From Candidatus Accumulibacter meliphilus (GTDB taxonomy: Bacteria > Pseudomonadota > Gammaproteobacteria > Burkholderiales > Rhodocyclaceae): a DNA stretch of 55,971 nt. The notes beneath the pieces were generated by a model that saw only the letters and a program-made list of their open reading frames with translations, ran no database searches and had not been told where the DNA came from. Position numbers and translations under genes: made by a program. Shown here in pieces: positions 33,374 through 41,700 of this stretch (the stretch's first letter is position 1; the number at the start of each line of letters is the position of its first letter). The stretch is taken from NCBI GenBank assembly GCA_003332265.1, contig QPGA01000030.1:1-55971 (forward strand), written 5' to 3'.

Positions 33374-33873
33374 GAAGCGATCGGCCTGCCCTCCCAGGCA
33401 GCTGTCCTTGTCGGCTCATTGCCCTGATCCTGCAAGTCGCCGCGACTCTCATGACGGGCAAGGCGGCAGCGGAAGCGGTGTGCCATGCCCATGTGTCCAC
33501 GCGCAGCCCTTGCACTACTCGCCGGTTTGCAGGACTCGTCCGACAACAACTTGGGCATTGTCCGACGGGCATACGTGGCGTAACCGAATACCATGATCCT
33601 GCAGTCAACGCGACCCTAACGGTCATTGACGCTTCGGGGCAAGCACACCAGCAGGAGATTGCAGAGATGAAACTCGACGGCTGAAGCAGCGCAGCCTTGC
33701 TCATGAGCGCGCTGCTCATCGCACATCGCCGCTGCACATCGCACTACCCTGCTGCCATGGCAGGAACGCCAACGGCCACGCCGATATGTGCGAATAGCGT
33801 GTGGGACTACCTTGGCTCGATATTTTGATCCACCTCCGACCCTTGCGCCGGTGCGGTGGAAAAGGAGGGCATC
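33374..33873. other. Gene-free stretch before the DUF1328 gene
   Basis: A 500-bp region. Frames at 33451-33684 (plus) and 33616-33882 (minus) have no recognisable features. The final bases carry AAAGGAGGG, the ribosome-binding site for the small membrane protein that follows. Confidence 0.45.
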
Positions 33874-34038
33874 ATGCTTCATTACGCAGTAGTCTTCTTC
33901 ATTATCGCCATCATCGCGGGCGTGTTCGGTTTCGGCGGGATCGCGGCGAGCGCGGCGGGAATTGCCAAAGTTCTTTTCGTGATTTTCCTGGTCCTGGCGG
34001 TGGCGAGCTTTCTGTTCAATATGACACGCGGGCGATGA
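33874..34038 (+). CDS. DUF1328 small membrane protein
   Basis: A 54-residue protein with two hydrophobic helices ([20 protein letters not shown] and [19 protein letters not shown]) split by AASAAG, the layout of the DUF1328/YtjA family. A strong AAAGGAGGG precedes the ATG at 33874. Such proteins are widespread, often appear in stress regulons, and have no assigned function. The product is too short for automated callers that use larger cut-offs. Confidence 0.85.
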   Translation: MLHYAVVFFIIAIIAGVFGFGGIAASAAGIAKVLFVIFLVLAVASFLFNMTRGR

Positions 34039-34126
34039 TGACAGGCTGACCGGGTTGCGTAGGGGGCCCGGTGGCCTACGTTCCAGTTCGGCGTTCGCTG
34101 ACTTGGTCGACGGTTACGAAGGACAC

Positions 34127-34765
34127 ATGATGCTGCGCGTTGCCATTGTTGATGACCACCAGATCGTCCGTGCCGGGTTTCGTGAGTTGCTCGGTGAAGA
34201 AATCGGGATAAGCATCGCCTTCGAAGCCGCGTCAGGTGAAGAAGCTTTGAATCGTTTGCGTGAGACCGCGTGCGATGTGGTGCTGCTGGATTTGTCTTTG
34301 CCTGGACAAAGTGGCATCGATGTCCTGCGCACTGTCCGTCAACGCCACGCCGACGTTGCCGTGCTGGTCCTGAGCGGCTTTCCCGAAGAACGCTATGCGC
34401 TAGCAATGGTCCGCAACGGCGCCAGTGGCTATCTTTCGAAGGACTGCGGGCGCGAGGATCTCCTCCAGGCGATACGTACCGTTGCCCAGGGGCGGCGTTA
34501 TCTGTCGGCCCGTACGGCTGAACTGCTGGCCGAAGAGCTGCTCGGAGAAGGAACGGCACCGCCGCATACCGCGCTGTCGGAGCGCGAGATGCAGGTCTTC
34601 CTGCGGCTTGCCAAAGGCGCGTCGGTGTCGGAGATTGCCGACAGCTTGCACTTGAGCGTAAAGACCGTGAGTACCTACCGCACACGTCTGCTCGAAAAAC
34701 TCGCGCTGGGCAGCAACGCGGCGTTGGCCGCCTACGCTTTGCGGAGTGGCTTGTTGATGGAGTGA
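34127..34765 (+). CDS. NarL/LuxR-family response regulator
   Basis: A 212-residue two-domain regulator. The receiver domain has the acidic pair in AIVDDHQ and phospho-acceptor Asp55 (VVLLDLSLPG), with the conserved Lys in GYLSKDCG. The C-terminal LuxR-type helix-turn-helix is SEREMQVFLRLAKGASVSEI and what follows. GAAGGA precedes the ATG pair; the open frame upstream is ignored. It is likely paired with the histidine kinase encoded convergently at 35187-36582. Confidence 0.92.
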   Translation: MMLRVAIVDDHQIVRAGFRELLGEEIGISIAFEAASGEEALNRLRETACDVVLLDLSLPGQSGIDVLRTVRQRHADVAVLVLSGFPEERYALAMVRNGASGYLSKDCGREDLLQAIRTVAQGRRYLSARTAELLAEELLGEGTAPPHTALSEREMQVFLRLAKGASVSEIADSLHLSVKTVSTYRTRLLEKLALGSNAALAAYALRSGLLME

Positions 34766-34775
34766 GGATCGTACC

Positions 34776-35177
34776 ATGCAAGACAATACGGCAGAGACCT
34801 TGCGCATTCTGCTGGTAGAGGATTCCCTGCTGCTGCAGGACATGCTGACCGAGGAACTCGAGGAGATCCCCGGCGTGAAGGTGTGTGCCAGGGCCACGGG
34901 TGAGCAGGAAGCGATCGAGCTGCTTGAAGTGCACCCGGTCGATCTGGCCATTGTCGATCTCGAACTGAGTGAAGGCACCGGGTTCGGGGTGCTGCGCCAG
35001 TTGCACAGCTTGCCGGAGCGCTTCGGCACCCTGCACGCGGTGGTGTTTTCCAGCTATGGCCACTTGTCCGTTCGGGCGCGGTGTTCCGCGCTTGGCGTGG
35101 CGGCATTCTTCGACAAGGCCGTGGGGACGGATGCCTTGATCGACTATGTCGAGCGGCTTGTGCCCAAGGCGGGATAG
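34776..35177 (+). CDS. Single-domain response regulator
   Basis: A 133-residue receiver domain without an output domain. The acidic pair is in ILLVEDSLLL, the phospho-acceptor is Asp61 (LAIVDLELSEG), and the Lys lies in AFFDKAVG. It follows the NarL-type regulator by ten bases, so the two are co-transcribed, and ends nine bases from the convergent kinase gene. It may compete for phosphate or relay it; CheY-like stand-alone function is also possible. Confidence 0.9.
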   Translation: MQDNTAETLRILLVEDSLLLQDMLTEELEEIPGVKVCARATGEQEAIELLEVHPVDLAIVDLELSEGTGFGVLRQLHSLPERFGTLHAVVFSSYGHLSVRARCSALGVAAFFDKAVGTDALIDYVERLVPKAG

Positions 35178-35186
35178 TCAGCACGG

Positions 35187-36582
35187 TCAGTGTAATGGGA
35201 TGCTGGCACTGACCGTAGTGCCTTCCCCGGGCGCCGAGCGGACCACAAAGTTCCCGCCATACGCCTGCACGCGATGTTCCATGCCGTCGATGCCGTGCCG
35301 CTTGCGCGACCGCTCTGTTGGTGCAAAGCCGCGGCCATTGTCCGCTACGCTCAAATGAGCGGCTGTCCCATCGATTTTCAAGGAAAGCTTCAGCTGACTT
35401 GCGTTCGCATACTTGTGGGCGTTTGAACGCCTCCTGCGCGATACGAAACAGCGTCAGTGCTCGCTGACTGTCGATGCTGGCGGCACTGTCCGGCAGATCG
35501 GTCTCAACCTGAGTGCCGTGCTCCAGGGGAGCATCCGAGGCCAGCGCCCGCAGGGCTTCAATGACGCCAAGCTCCTTGAGCAGTGGCGGCCGCAAGTCGT
35601 CGATGATGCGACGTTTTATTGCAATGCCTTCGGCCAGGGTACGCTGCAGACGATTGACTCGGGGGAGATGGGTTTCCTGCGTGTTGTCGGGCAATTTTCT
35701 GGCAATCCAGTCCGCATCGAGTTTGGCGGCCGTGAGCAAGGCGCCGAGCTCGTCGTGAAGCTCCCGAGCCAGTCGCGCTTTCTCGTCTTCGCGCGCGTTG
35801 GTAATGTGGCGTGCGAGATTGCGTAGTTCCATTGTCCGTTTGCGCACTTGGCTTTCGAGCCGTTCGTTTTCGCTGGCGAGCATCTCCGCCACGCGTTTGC
35901 GCAAGGCAAATTGGCGCTGAACCACGGTGAACAGGATGAGCAGCAGGATGAGGGCGATCAGAGCCAAGGCCGCACCGACCTGTTGTGCCAGGCGGAATCG
36001 CTCGCTGGAACTGGCAACGATTGCCCGACCTTCGCTCACCACCTCGTCACGCAGCCGGGCCAGTTGCCCGCGAACCTCGTCCATCAGTATCTTGCCCACC
36101 ATATCGTCAGGGGTGGCTTCTCCCAGGGCCCGCCTGGCGACTGCCTCTGACATCACTTTCCATTTCGCTCGCACGAGCATCGTGAGCGCGGCGATGTCGA
36201 CCGAAGGATAGCGAGCGAAGTCGATATGTAGCTGATCGATCGCTTCGTCGATTTTCGGTGCCGCGCGTCGGTAGGATTCGAGGTAGACCAGCTCGCTTGT
36301 CAGTAGATAGCCGCGCACCGAGGTCTCGGCCTCCACCAGGAGTATCTGCAGATGATCAAGCTGGCCGATCTTCTCGGTTTGCCTGCCGAGTTCCTTGAGC
36401 GTCTGCAAGCCGAGTGACGACTGATACTGGCTGGCAATCAACAAGGTCAGCGCGATGGCGCAGCCGGTGACGAGCAGTACGTAAGACCACTTCCGTGACA
36501 GGTCAGAGCGACCGCTCGTCATGGACTTTTCTTGCCCTTTGGCGGGCGGTACGGTCGGTTGCAGGGTATCCGGTTCTGTCAT
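35187..36582 (-). pseudogene. CHASE3 sensor histidine kinase, frameshifted before the ATPase domain
   Basis: The product has an N-terminal membrane helix (about 33-51), a CHASE3 sensor domain (about 52-190), a second membrane helix (about 201-221), a coiled coil and a HisKA_3 dimerisation domain with His276 (LARELHDELGALL). The frame then breaks at about 35422-35425. The ATPase domain continues in another frame with NAHKYAN (N-box) and ADNGRGFAP (G1), ending at 35187. Alignment by eye fits loss of two bases (TTC-ACC-AAC to TTC-A-AAC). This is either a real inactivation or a sequencing error. The start ATG at 36582 has AGGA upstream. Confidence 0.82.
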
Positions 36583-37023
36583 CATGAATCCTGTTCGGCG
36601 AGGACCGTCGGCCCGGGCGCTCGGATGCAAGTTGTCGAGCTCAGCGCTTTGTACCGCAATCTGCTTGGCCTCGAATTCCTGTTGCAGACGGTATGCGGCG
36701 GATGGCCGAGATGCACACGTTCGAATTCGATTGTAGGAGATTTTTCGATGTCCTCCGTGATCGCTCGTTTGACTTGCTCGCGCCTTGACCTCAGCGGCCG
36801 TCTTTCAGGCCTCCGCAAACGGCGACATTGAACGGCAGCGGCTCCCTCAAATCGTAGTCCATAGGATTTATCGCTCGGGACGAAAGAACGGCACGGGTAG
36901 CCGATGGCGTCAGCGCAGCAGATTCCGGAGGCGTGACGGTGGTAAGTGACGCACAGTGGCGTCCAAGTGGGACGCGGCGTTGGCTGCTGTGCTCCATCCG
37001 AGACATTCAACGGAGGAACTGAG
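36583..37023. other. Divergent intergenic region, kinase and antiporter
   Basis: A 441-bp region with promoters expected for the leftward kinase and rightward antiporter genes. No frame has recognisable content. A GGAGGA site directly before 37024 serves the antiporter. Confidence 0.5.
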
Positions 37024-38313
37024 ATGACCGTCACCCCGTGGTTCCTGCTGGTGGGCGGGCTGTTGCTCGTCATGGGCCTGACCCCCTCATTCATCAAGCG
37101 GCTGCCGGTGACCTCGGCGATCATCTATCTGTTGATCGGCCTGCTCGTCGGGCCAACGCTGCTCAACGTCTTTCACTTCAACCCGCTCAGGGAATCGGCA
37201 CTGCTGGAAGTGCTGACCGAAGTGGCGGTGCTGATTTCGCTTTTTGCCGCCGGGGTCAAGATGCCTGCCCCGATGCGGCTCGAGCGCTGGCGCACACCGC
37301 TGCTTCTGGCTTCGGCATCGATGGTACTCACCGTCGCCATGGTTGCCGCCTTTTCCCACTACGTGCTCGGGCTGCCCCTCGGCGCAGCGGTGCTTCTCGG
37401 CGCCATCGTGGCGCCGACGGATCCGGTCCTCGCCACCGACGTCCAGATCCGCCATCCCGGCGACCGCGACCGCCTGCGCTTCGATCTCACCTGCGAAGCC
37501 GGCATGAATGACGGCAGCGCCTTCCCGTTCGTGATGCTCGGCCTGGGCCTGCTCGGTTTGCACGACCTCGGCGATTTCGGCCTGCGCTGGGCGCTCGTGG
37601 ATGTGCTGTGGGCGACCGTTGCCGGGATCGCCATCGGCGTCGTCCTCGGTTCCGCTCTTGGCCGGCTCGGCTGGACTCTGCGCAGCAGACGCTTTGACCA
37701 CGAGCTGATGGACGATTTCCTCGGCCTGGGACTGATCGGCGTCGTTTATGGGCTCAGCGAACTGGTCCATGCATGGGGCTTTCTCGCGGTGTTCTTTGCC
37801 GCCGTGTCGCTTCGACAGACCGAAGTCAGGCTGATCAGTGCCAGGGCCGCCAACGTGGAAAAAGGGCTTGCCGAGCACGACCCGGTCGCCACGTCAGGTG
37901 GCGGCGATCCCGTGCCGACCGTCAGCGAAGGCTCGCTGATCTTCAAGGAACATCTTGAGAGAATCTCGGAACTGCTGCTGATCCTGCTCGTCGGGGGCTC
38001 GCTGTTTCTCGATTCGTGGAGTTGGCGAGCGGTGAGCCTCGCCCTGTTCCTGTTCCTCGTCGCACGCCCGCTCAGCGTTGCCATCGGGCTGCTCGGTTCG
38101 CGCACGCCAGCGCGCGTTCGCGGCATGGTCGGCTGGTTCGGGGTGCGTGGCATCGGCTCGCTCTACTATCTCATGTACGCCATTCAACACGGCCTCCCGG
38201 AAGACGTGGCGCTGGAGCTGATCCACTTGACCCTGATCGTCATCACCATGTCGATTCTCGTCCATGGCATCAGCGTCAAGCCGCTGATAGCCCGCTTCTG
38301 GCGAACTAGCTGA
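37024..38313 (+). CDS. CPA1-type cation/proton antiporter
   Basis: A 429-residue membrane protein with about twelve hydrophobic segments. Key motifs of the NhaP-like CPA1 group are GAIVAPTDPVLATDVQ and, later, LTCEAGMNDGSAFPFV, which holds the Asn-Asp pair. VRGIGSLYYLMYAIQ is also typical. It would exchange Na+ or K+ for protons across the inner membrane. A hydrophilic loop (about 310-340) precedes the last helices. The ATG at 37024 is chosen for the strong GGAGGA; the open frame extends 26 codons further. Confidence 0.9.
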   Translation: MTVTPWFLLVGGLLLVMGLTPSFIKRLPVTSAIIYLLIGLLVGPTLLNVFHFNPLRESALLEVLTEVAVLISLFAAGVKMPAPMRLERWRTPLLLASASMVLTVAMVAAFSHYVLGLPLGAAVLLGAIVAPTDPVLATDVQIRHPGDRDRLRFDLTCEAGMNDGSAFPFVMLGLGLLGLHDLGDFGLRWALVDVLWATVAGIAIGVVLGSALGRLGWTLRSRRFDHELMDDFLGLGLIGVVYGLSELVHAWGFLAVFFAAVSLRQTEVRLISARAANVEKGLAEHDPVATSGGGDPVPTVSEGSLIFKEHLERISELLLILLVGGSLFLDSWSWRAVSLALFLFLVARPLSVAIGLLGSRTPARVRGMVGWFGVRGIGSLYYLMYAIQHGLPEDVALELIHLTLIVITMSILVHGISVKPLIARFWRTS

Positions 38314-38466
38314 CAGCTTCCCGCGTAGGAGTCGTCCGACGCGGCTATCCGCAGGCGCTGACAGGCGGGAACAGGCGGCCTAACTAAGATGCAATCAGCC
38401 CGGTGTGCTCAGTTGTGTTAACCTCTCCCGCCGCCCGGGCCGGCATGATAAACAGGAGTCAGAACA

Positions 38467-38607
38467 ATGAAAGCTTCGATTGCAATGCTGCTTGCGGCGA
38501 TGTTCATGATCGCCGGTTGTAACACCGTCAAAGGCGCCGGCCAGGACATCGAGGCTGGTGGCGAAAAGGTGCAGAAGAGCGCCGAGGACGTGCAGAAAAA
38601 GATGTGA
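38467..38607 (+). CDS. Entericidin-family small lipoprotein
   Basis: A 46-residue lipoprotein too short for usual ORF cut-offs. The signal peptide ends in the lipobox IAGC (Cys18), followed by NTVKGAGQDIEAGGEKVQKS, the typical entericidin A/B sequence. Entericidins are small envelope lipoproteins studied as an osmotically controlled pair in E. coli; only one copy is seen here. ACAGGAG precedes the ATG. It is read in the same direction as its neighbours and sits in a run of envelope-stress-like genes. Confidence 0.9.
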   Translation: MKASIAMLLAAMFMIAGCNTVKGAGQDIEAGGEKVQKSAEDVQKKM

Positions 38608-38664
38608 CCCAGTGAGATCCACCATGCCTGGACTCCGAAATCTCTTGAAACAGGAGAAAACACC

Positions 38665-38973
38665 ATGACGAAATTGATTTCCACCGGCGCGCAACCGCAA
38701 ACTGCCAGCAGCAGCATTGTGCACGAGGTTGCCGACGAGCTACAGCAGCGCCTCGGCAACGTGGCGCACAAGGGCGAAGCGCTCGAGCGCTCGTTACGGG
38801 CGCGTAGCACGCAGGCGAGCGAAAAGGCGCTGGAGCTGCGCGCGCAAGCGCGAAGCAAGGCATCGCAGCTCAGACGCGGAGTTGAAAAGATCGCCAGCGA
38901 CAACCCCTGGACGGTCGTCGGCGGTGCGCTCGCCTTGGGAATGCTCATCGGCGCGCTATCTGCCCGGCGCTGA
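38665..38973 (+). CDS. DUF883 (ElaB/YqjD) family protein
   Basis: A 102-residue protein: a long charged helical N-terminal part (about 20-75) and one C-terminal membrane helix (NPWTVVGGALALGMLIGALS) ending in ARR. This is the ElaB/YqjD layout, tail-anchored inner-membrane proteins that in E. coli bind ribosomes in stationary phase. CAGGAG precedes the ATG. Its closeness to the entericidin gene suggests shared stress control. Confidence 0.88.
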   Translation: MTKLISTGAQPQTASSSIVHEVADELQQRLGNVAHKGEALERSLRARSTQASEKALELRAQARSKASQLRRGVEKIASDNPWTVVGGALALGMLIGALSARR

Positions 38974-39227
38974 GAGAGCGGTCCTTGGCCGGCTTACCTC
39001 GGGCAAGTCCCTCCGGCCCTGACATTTGATTGCGCACGACCGACAGGCGCGCTGCAAGGGACAGGCGCTCTGCAAGGGATCCGCATCTGCAGGCGTAGTG
39101 ACGCGCAGTGCGAACCGACCCAGCGCCCTCCCGTCGGTCGGGTCAGGGCTGCCCAATCAGGGCTGCCCCGTCACATTTCTTGGCGCATGCCATGTTTCCA
39201 CCCATGTCTCACCAGGAGGTACGACAA

Positions 39228-39500
39228 ATGACGAAATTCGACCAAAAATCCGTGGCCATTATTGCCTCAGCGGCGCTGCTCCTTGCCTTGGCCGGTTGCC
39301 AGAAACAGGAAGAAGGTCCAGCGGAACGGGCTGGCAAGAAGATCGACCAGGCGACCGAGAAAGCCGCGCAGCAGGTCGACAAAGCTACCGACAAGGTCGG
39401 GCAGCAGGTCGACAAGGCAACCCAGCAGGTCGGGCAGCAACTCGAAAAAACGGGCGAAAAAATGCAGGCTGCGGCCCAGGACGACAAGGACAAGAAATAA
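39228..39500 (+). CDS. Small helical lipoprotein with heptad-like repeats
   Basis: A 90-residue protein. The lipoprotein signal peptide ends LAGC (Cys24). The mature part is a highly charged Gln/Lys/Ala helix built from an approximate 7-residue pattern (QVDKATDKVGQQVDKATQQV), which would form a long amphipathic helix along the membrane or peptidoglycan. AGGAGGT precedes the ATG at 39228, so the longer frame from 39108 is rejected. Function is unknown; it resembles late-embryogenesis-like or apolipoprotein-like stress proteins in pattern only. Confidence 0.8.
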   Translation: MTKFDQKSVAIIASAALLLALAGCQKQEEGPAERAGKKIDQATEKAAQQVDKATDKVGQQVDKATQQVGQQLEKTGEKMQAAAQDDKDKK

Positions 39501-39601
39501 TCGTTGCGGGCGGAGGAATATCCTGGCGCGACGGACGCGATTGGCGTGCGTAAGGAAAGCGGACCTTGCTGTTTGGCCAACTGCCAGGAGGTGCAGCTGG
39601 T

Positions 39602-40849
39602 TTGAACACGGCCCCGACCATCGCCACCCCGTTGGCAGTAAGCCGGACACCTGAAGTGGACGCTCGGGCGGACAGCCAAACTCCGGCGGGTAGCGATCCG
39701 CCCGCCTCGCCAGTCGCCGTTCGAGCGCCCGCAAGCGGCGGCAGTGTGGCCCTCACCGTTCTCGCCACGATCGCTGTCATATTTTCGCTGGACTGGGCAC
39801 AACATCTTCTGATCCCCCTTGTCCTCGGAATCCTCTGTGCCTACACCCTGAACCCCCTCGTGGTGTGGCTCGAGCGGACGCACGTGCCGCGCGTTGCCGC
39901 GGTCAGCGCGGTGATGATCGGCGTGGTGTGCGCGCTTGCGCTCGGGGCCTACTCGTTAAGCGGGCAAGTGCAGACGATACTCGATGACTTGCCCGACGCC
40001 GCACAAAAGGTGTCGATCAGGCTCACCAAGATGAGTAAAGGTCCGGAGAGTACCGTGCAGAAGGTACAAACGGTGGCAACCCAGATCGAGAAGGTAACCA
40101 ACCAGGCGGCCGACCTGGCTTCAGCCGCCAAACAGCCGGCGACGGGCGTGGTCGTCGAACCGCCGCGCTTCAAACTCGGTGATTTCCTGTGGGCGGGTTG
40201 GACCAGTGCGGCAGGGATGATCGGCCGGGGAAGCATGGTCCTTCTCCTGACGTTTTTCTTCCTGCTCGCAGGCGACAGCTACAAGAGGAAGCTGGTGCGG
40301 CTTGCGGGTCCGTCACTGGCCAACAAGAAGATCACGCTCAACGTTCTTGATGGCATCAACGAATCGATCCAGCGCTACATGTTCATGCTTCTAACGACCA
40401 ACCTGCTGCTCGCCGCGCTTACCTGGGCGGCCTTGCGCTGGATCGGCCTGGAGAACGCCGGCGCCTGGGCCGTTGCCGCGGGCCTGTTCCACCTCATTCC
40501 GTACTTTGGTCCGGCCCTGACGGCGGCTGGCGTCGGCCTGGCTGTCTTGCTGCAGTTCGATGCGCTATCGACCGCGCTGCTGGCTGCCGCTGCGTCGCTT
40601 CTCATCGCCACGCTCGTTGGTACTTTTGTAACCACCTGGATGACCGGGAAAATCGCCAGGATGAATACGGCAGCGGTCTTCGTCTCGCTGCTGTTCTGGG
40701 GGTGGCTCTGGGGTGTCTGGGGGATGCTGCTGAGCATCCCGATCATCGTGATCGTGAAAGTGGTCGCTCAGCATGTGGAGTCGTTCCAGTCGGTGGCAGA
40801 GTTGCTCGCGGCCTTGCCTCCCCGTTCCCCGACCCGCTCGCGTGCGTGA
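39602..40849 (+). CDS. AI-2E family transporter (PerM/YdiK-like)
   Basis: A 415-residue membrane protein with about seven or eight helices in the AI-2E transporter family order: two N-terminal helices, a soluble helical section (about 110-180), then a hydrophobic block with GLFHLIPYFGPALTAAGVG and FWGWLWGVWGMLLSIPI. A non-conserved Pro/Ala-rich cytoplasmic stretch of about 50 residues comes first. The start is taken as TTG at 39602 because AGGAGGT lies nine bases before it. Substrate is not predictable from the family. Confidence 0.88.
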   Translation: MNTAPTIATPLAVSRTPEVDARADSQTPAGSDPPASPVAVRAPASGGSVALTVLATIAVIFSLDWAQHLLIPLVLGILCAYTLNPLVVWLERTHVPRVAAVSAVMIGVVCALALGAYSLSGQVQTILDDLPDAAQKVSIRLTKMSKGPESTVQKVQTVATQIEKVTNQAADLASAAKQPATGVVVEPPRFKLGDFLWAGWTSAAGMIGRGSMVLLLTFFFLLAGDSYKRKLVRLAGPSLANKKITLNVLDGINESIQRYMFMLLTTNLLLAALTWAALRWIGLENAGAWAVAAGLFHLIPYFGPALTAAGVGLAVLLQFDALSTALLAAAASLLIATLVGTFVTTWMTGKIARMNTAAVFVSLLFWGWLWGVWGMLLSIPIIVIVKVVAQHVESFQSVAELLAALPPRSPTRSRA

Positions 40850-41254
40850 CGCAAGGCCACAGTGAGCGATGAACGCGCCAACGCGACGATCTGCGCCGTC
40901 GACGTCTGAAGCGGCGTTGATTGCCACAGACCTGCAGGACAACAAGCGGCGCTGACCAGACAACAAGCTCATTTACGAGGCCTGGTTTGCTGCCTACTCG
41001 CTCTCTCACAGAGTTCGCACTTAGCGTTGTGGGGTCCGCCCGAAATGGCCGCCTGCCTCCTCCGCTGGCGCGCGCAGCGGCGAGAATGATCACGCTTGCC
41101 GCGTGTTGCCGAGGCGCAGGTGTATGAAAGGCTCTGGCGAGGCGAAGAAAGCTTGCTCGGGCTCATCCCGGCGCTTGCCTTCTGTTCGACAGAGCTGGCA
41201 TCATCCCCGACTGAAGTGGCCACCTCGGCGCCACAATTGAAGAAGGAACGAGCG
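40850..41254. other. Gene-free stretch
   Basis: A 405-bp region between the AI-2E transporter gene and a small hypothetical gene. Frames on both strands are short and lack recognisable features. AGAAGGAA before 41255 is the ribosome-binding site of the next gene. Confidence 0.45.
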
Positions 41255-41533
41255 ATGAGTCAGGAAGCGGATGATAAAGGACTGGCGGCTGTGGTGTTGG
41301 AGCGTCTGGAAAATGAGCGCTTGCCGCGCGCCCTGGAGCTGAAAGAGAAGGTCGATGCTGGCGCCAGGCTTGACGACATGGACATCGCGTTTCTCGAGCG
41401 CGTGTTTGCCGATACCGAGGACCTCAAGCCGCTGGTCGCGCGGCATCCGGAATATCACCAACTGGCGGCCAGACTGATCGGGCTCTACGAAGACATCACT
41501 TCCAAGGCCCTGGAAAACGAAAAGGCCGGCTGA
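41255..41533 (+). CDS. Small hypothetical helical protein
   Basis: A 92-residue acidic, mostly helical protein (AVVLERLENERLPRALELKE, DDMDIAFLERVFADTEDL) without signal peptide or membrane helix. I do not recognise a family. The ATG at 41255 has AGAAGGAA upstream, and the codon choice resembles that of neighbouring genes, so it is probably expressed. It is followed 40 bases later by repeat copy E. Confidence 0.65.
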   Translation: MSQEADDKGLAAVVLERLENERLPRALELKEKVDAGARLDDMDIAFLERVFADTEDLKPLVARHPEYHQLAARLIGLYEDITSKALENEKAG

Positions 41534-41573
41534 ACGTCGGTCAGCCGGCCGATGGTGGTGAAGGCCGGCCGGC

Positions 41574-41700
41574 TAACGGTCATGACAGGTGGAGACACCC
41601 CAAATCATGAAAGTCATGACTGTCTCCCCTTCTTCCCCGACCCTTCTCCCGCGAGGGGAGAAGGGAGGTTCGTGAGTCGCTTGCGCGACTTTCACATTAA
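41574..41700 (+). repeat. Dispersed structured repeat, copy E (127 bp)
   Basis: A full-length copy, very close to copy C, with all three inverted-repeat modules. Its last bases (attaa) contain the stop codon of the convergent SulP gene. Confidence 0.92.

Noticed and set aside
36582-37124. 180-codon minus-strand frame upstream of the kinase
   Set aside because: No recognisable domain and it overlaps the antiporter start.
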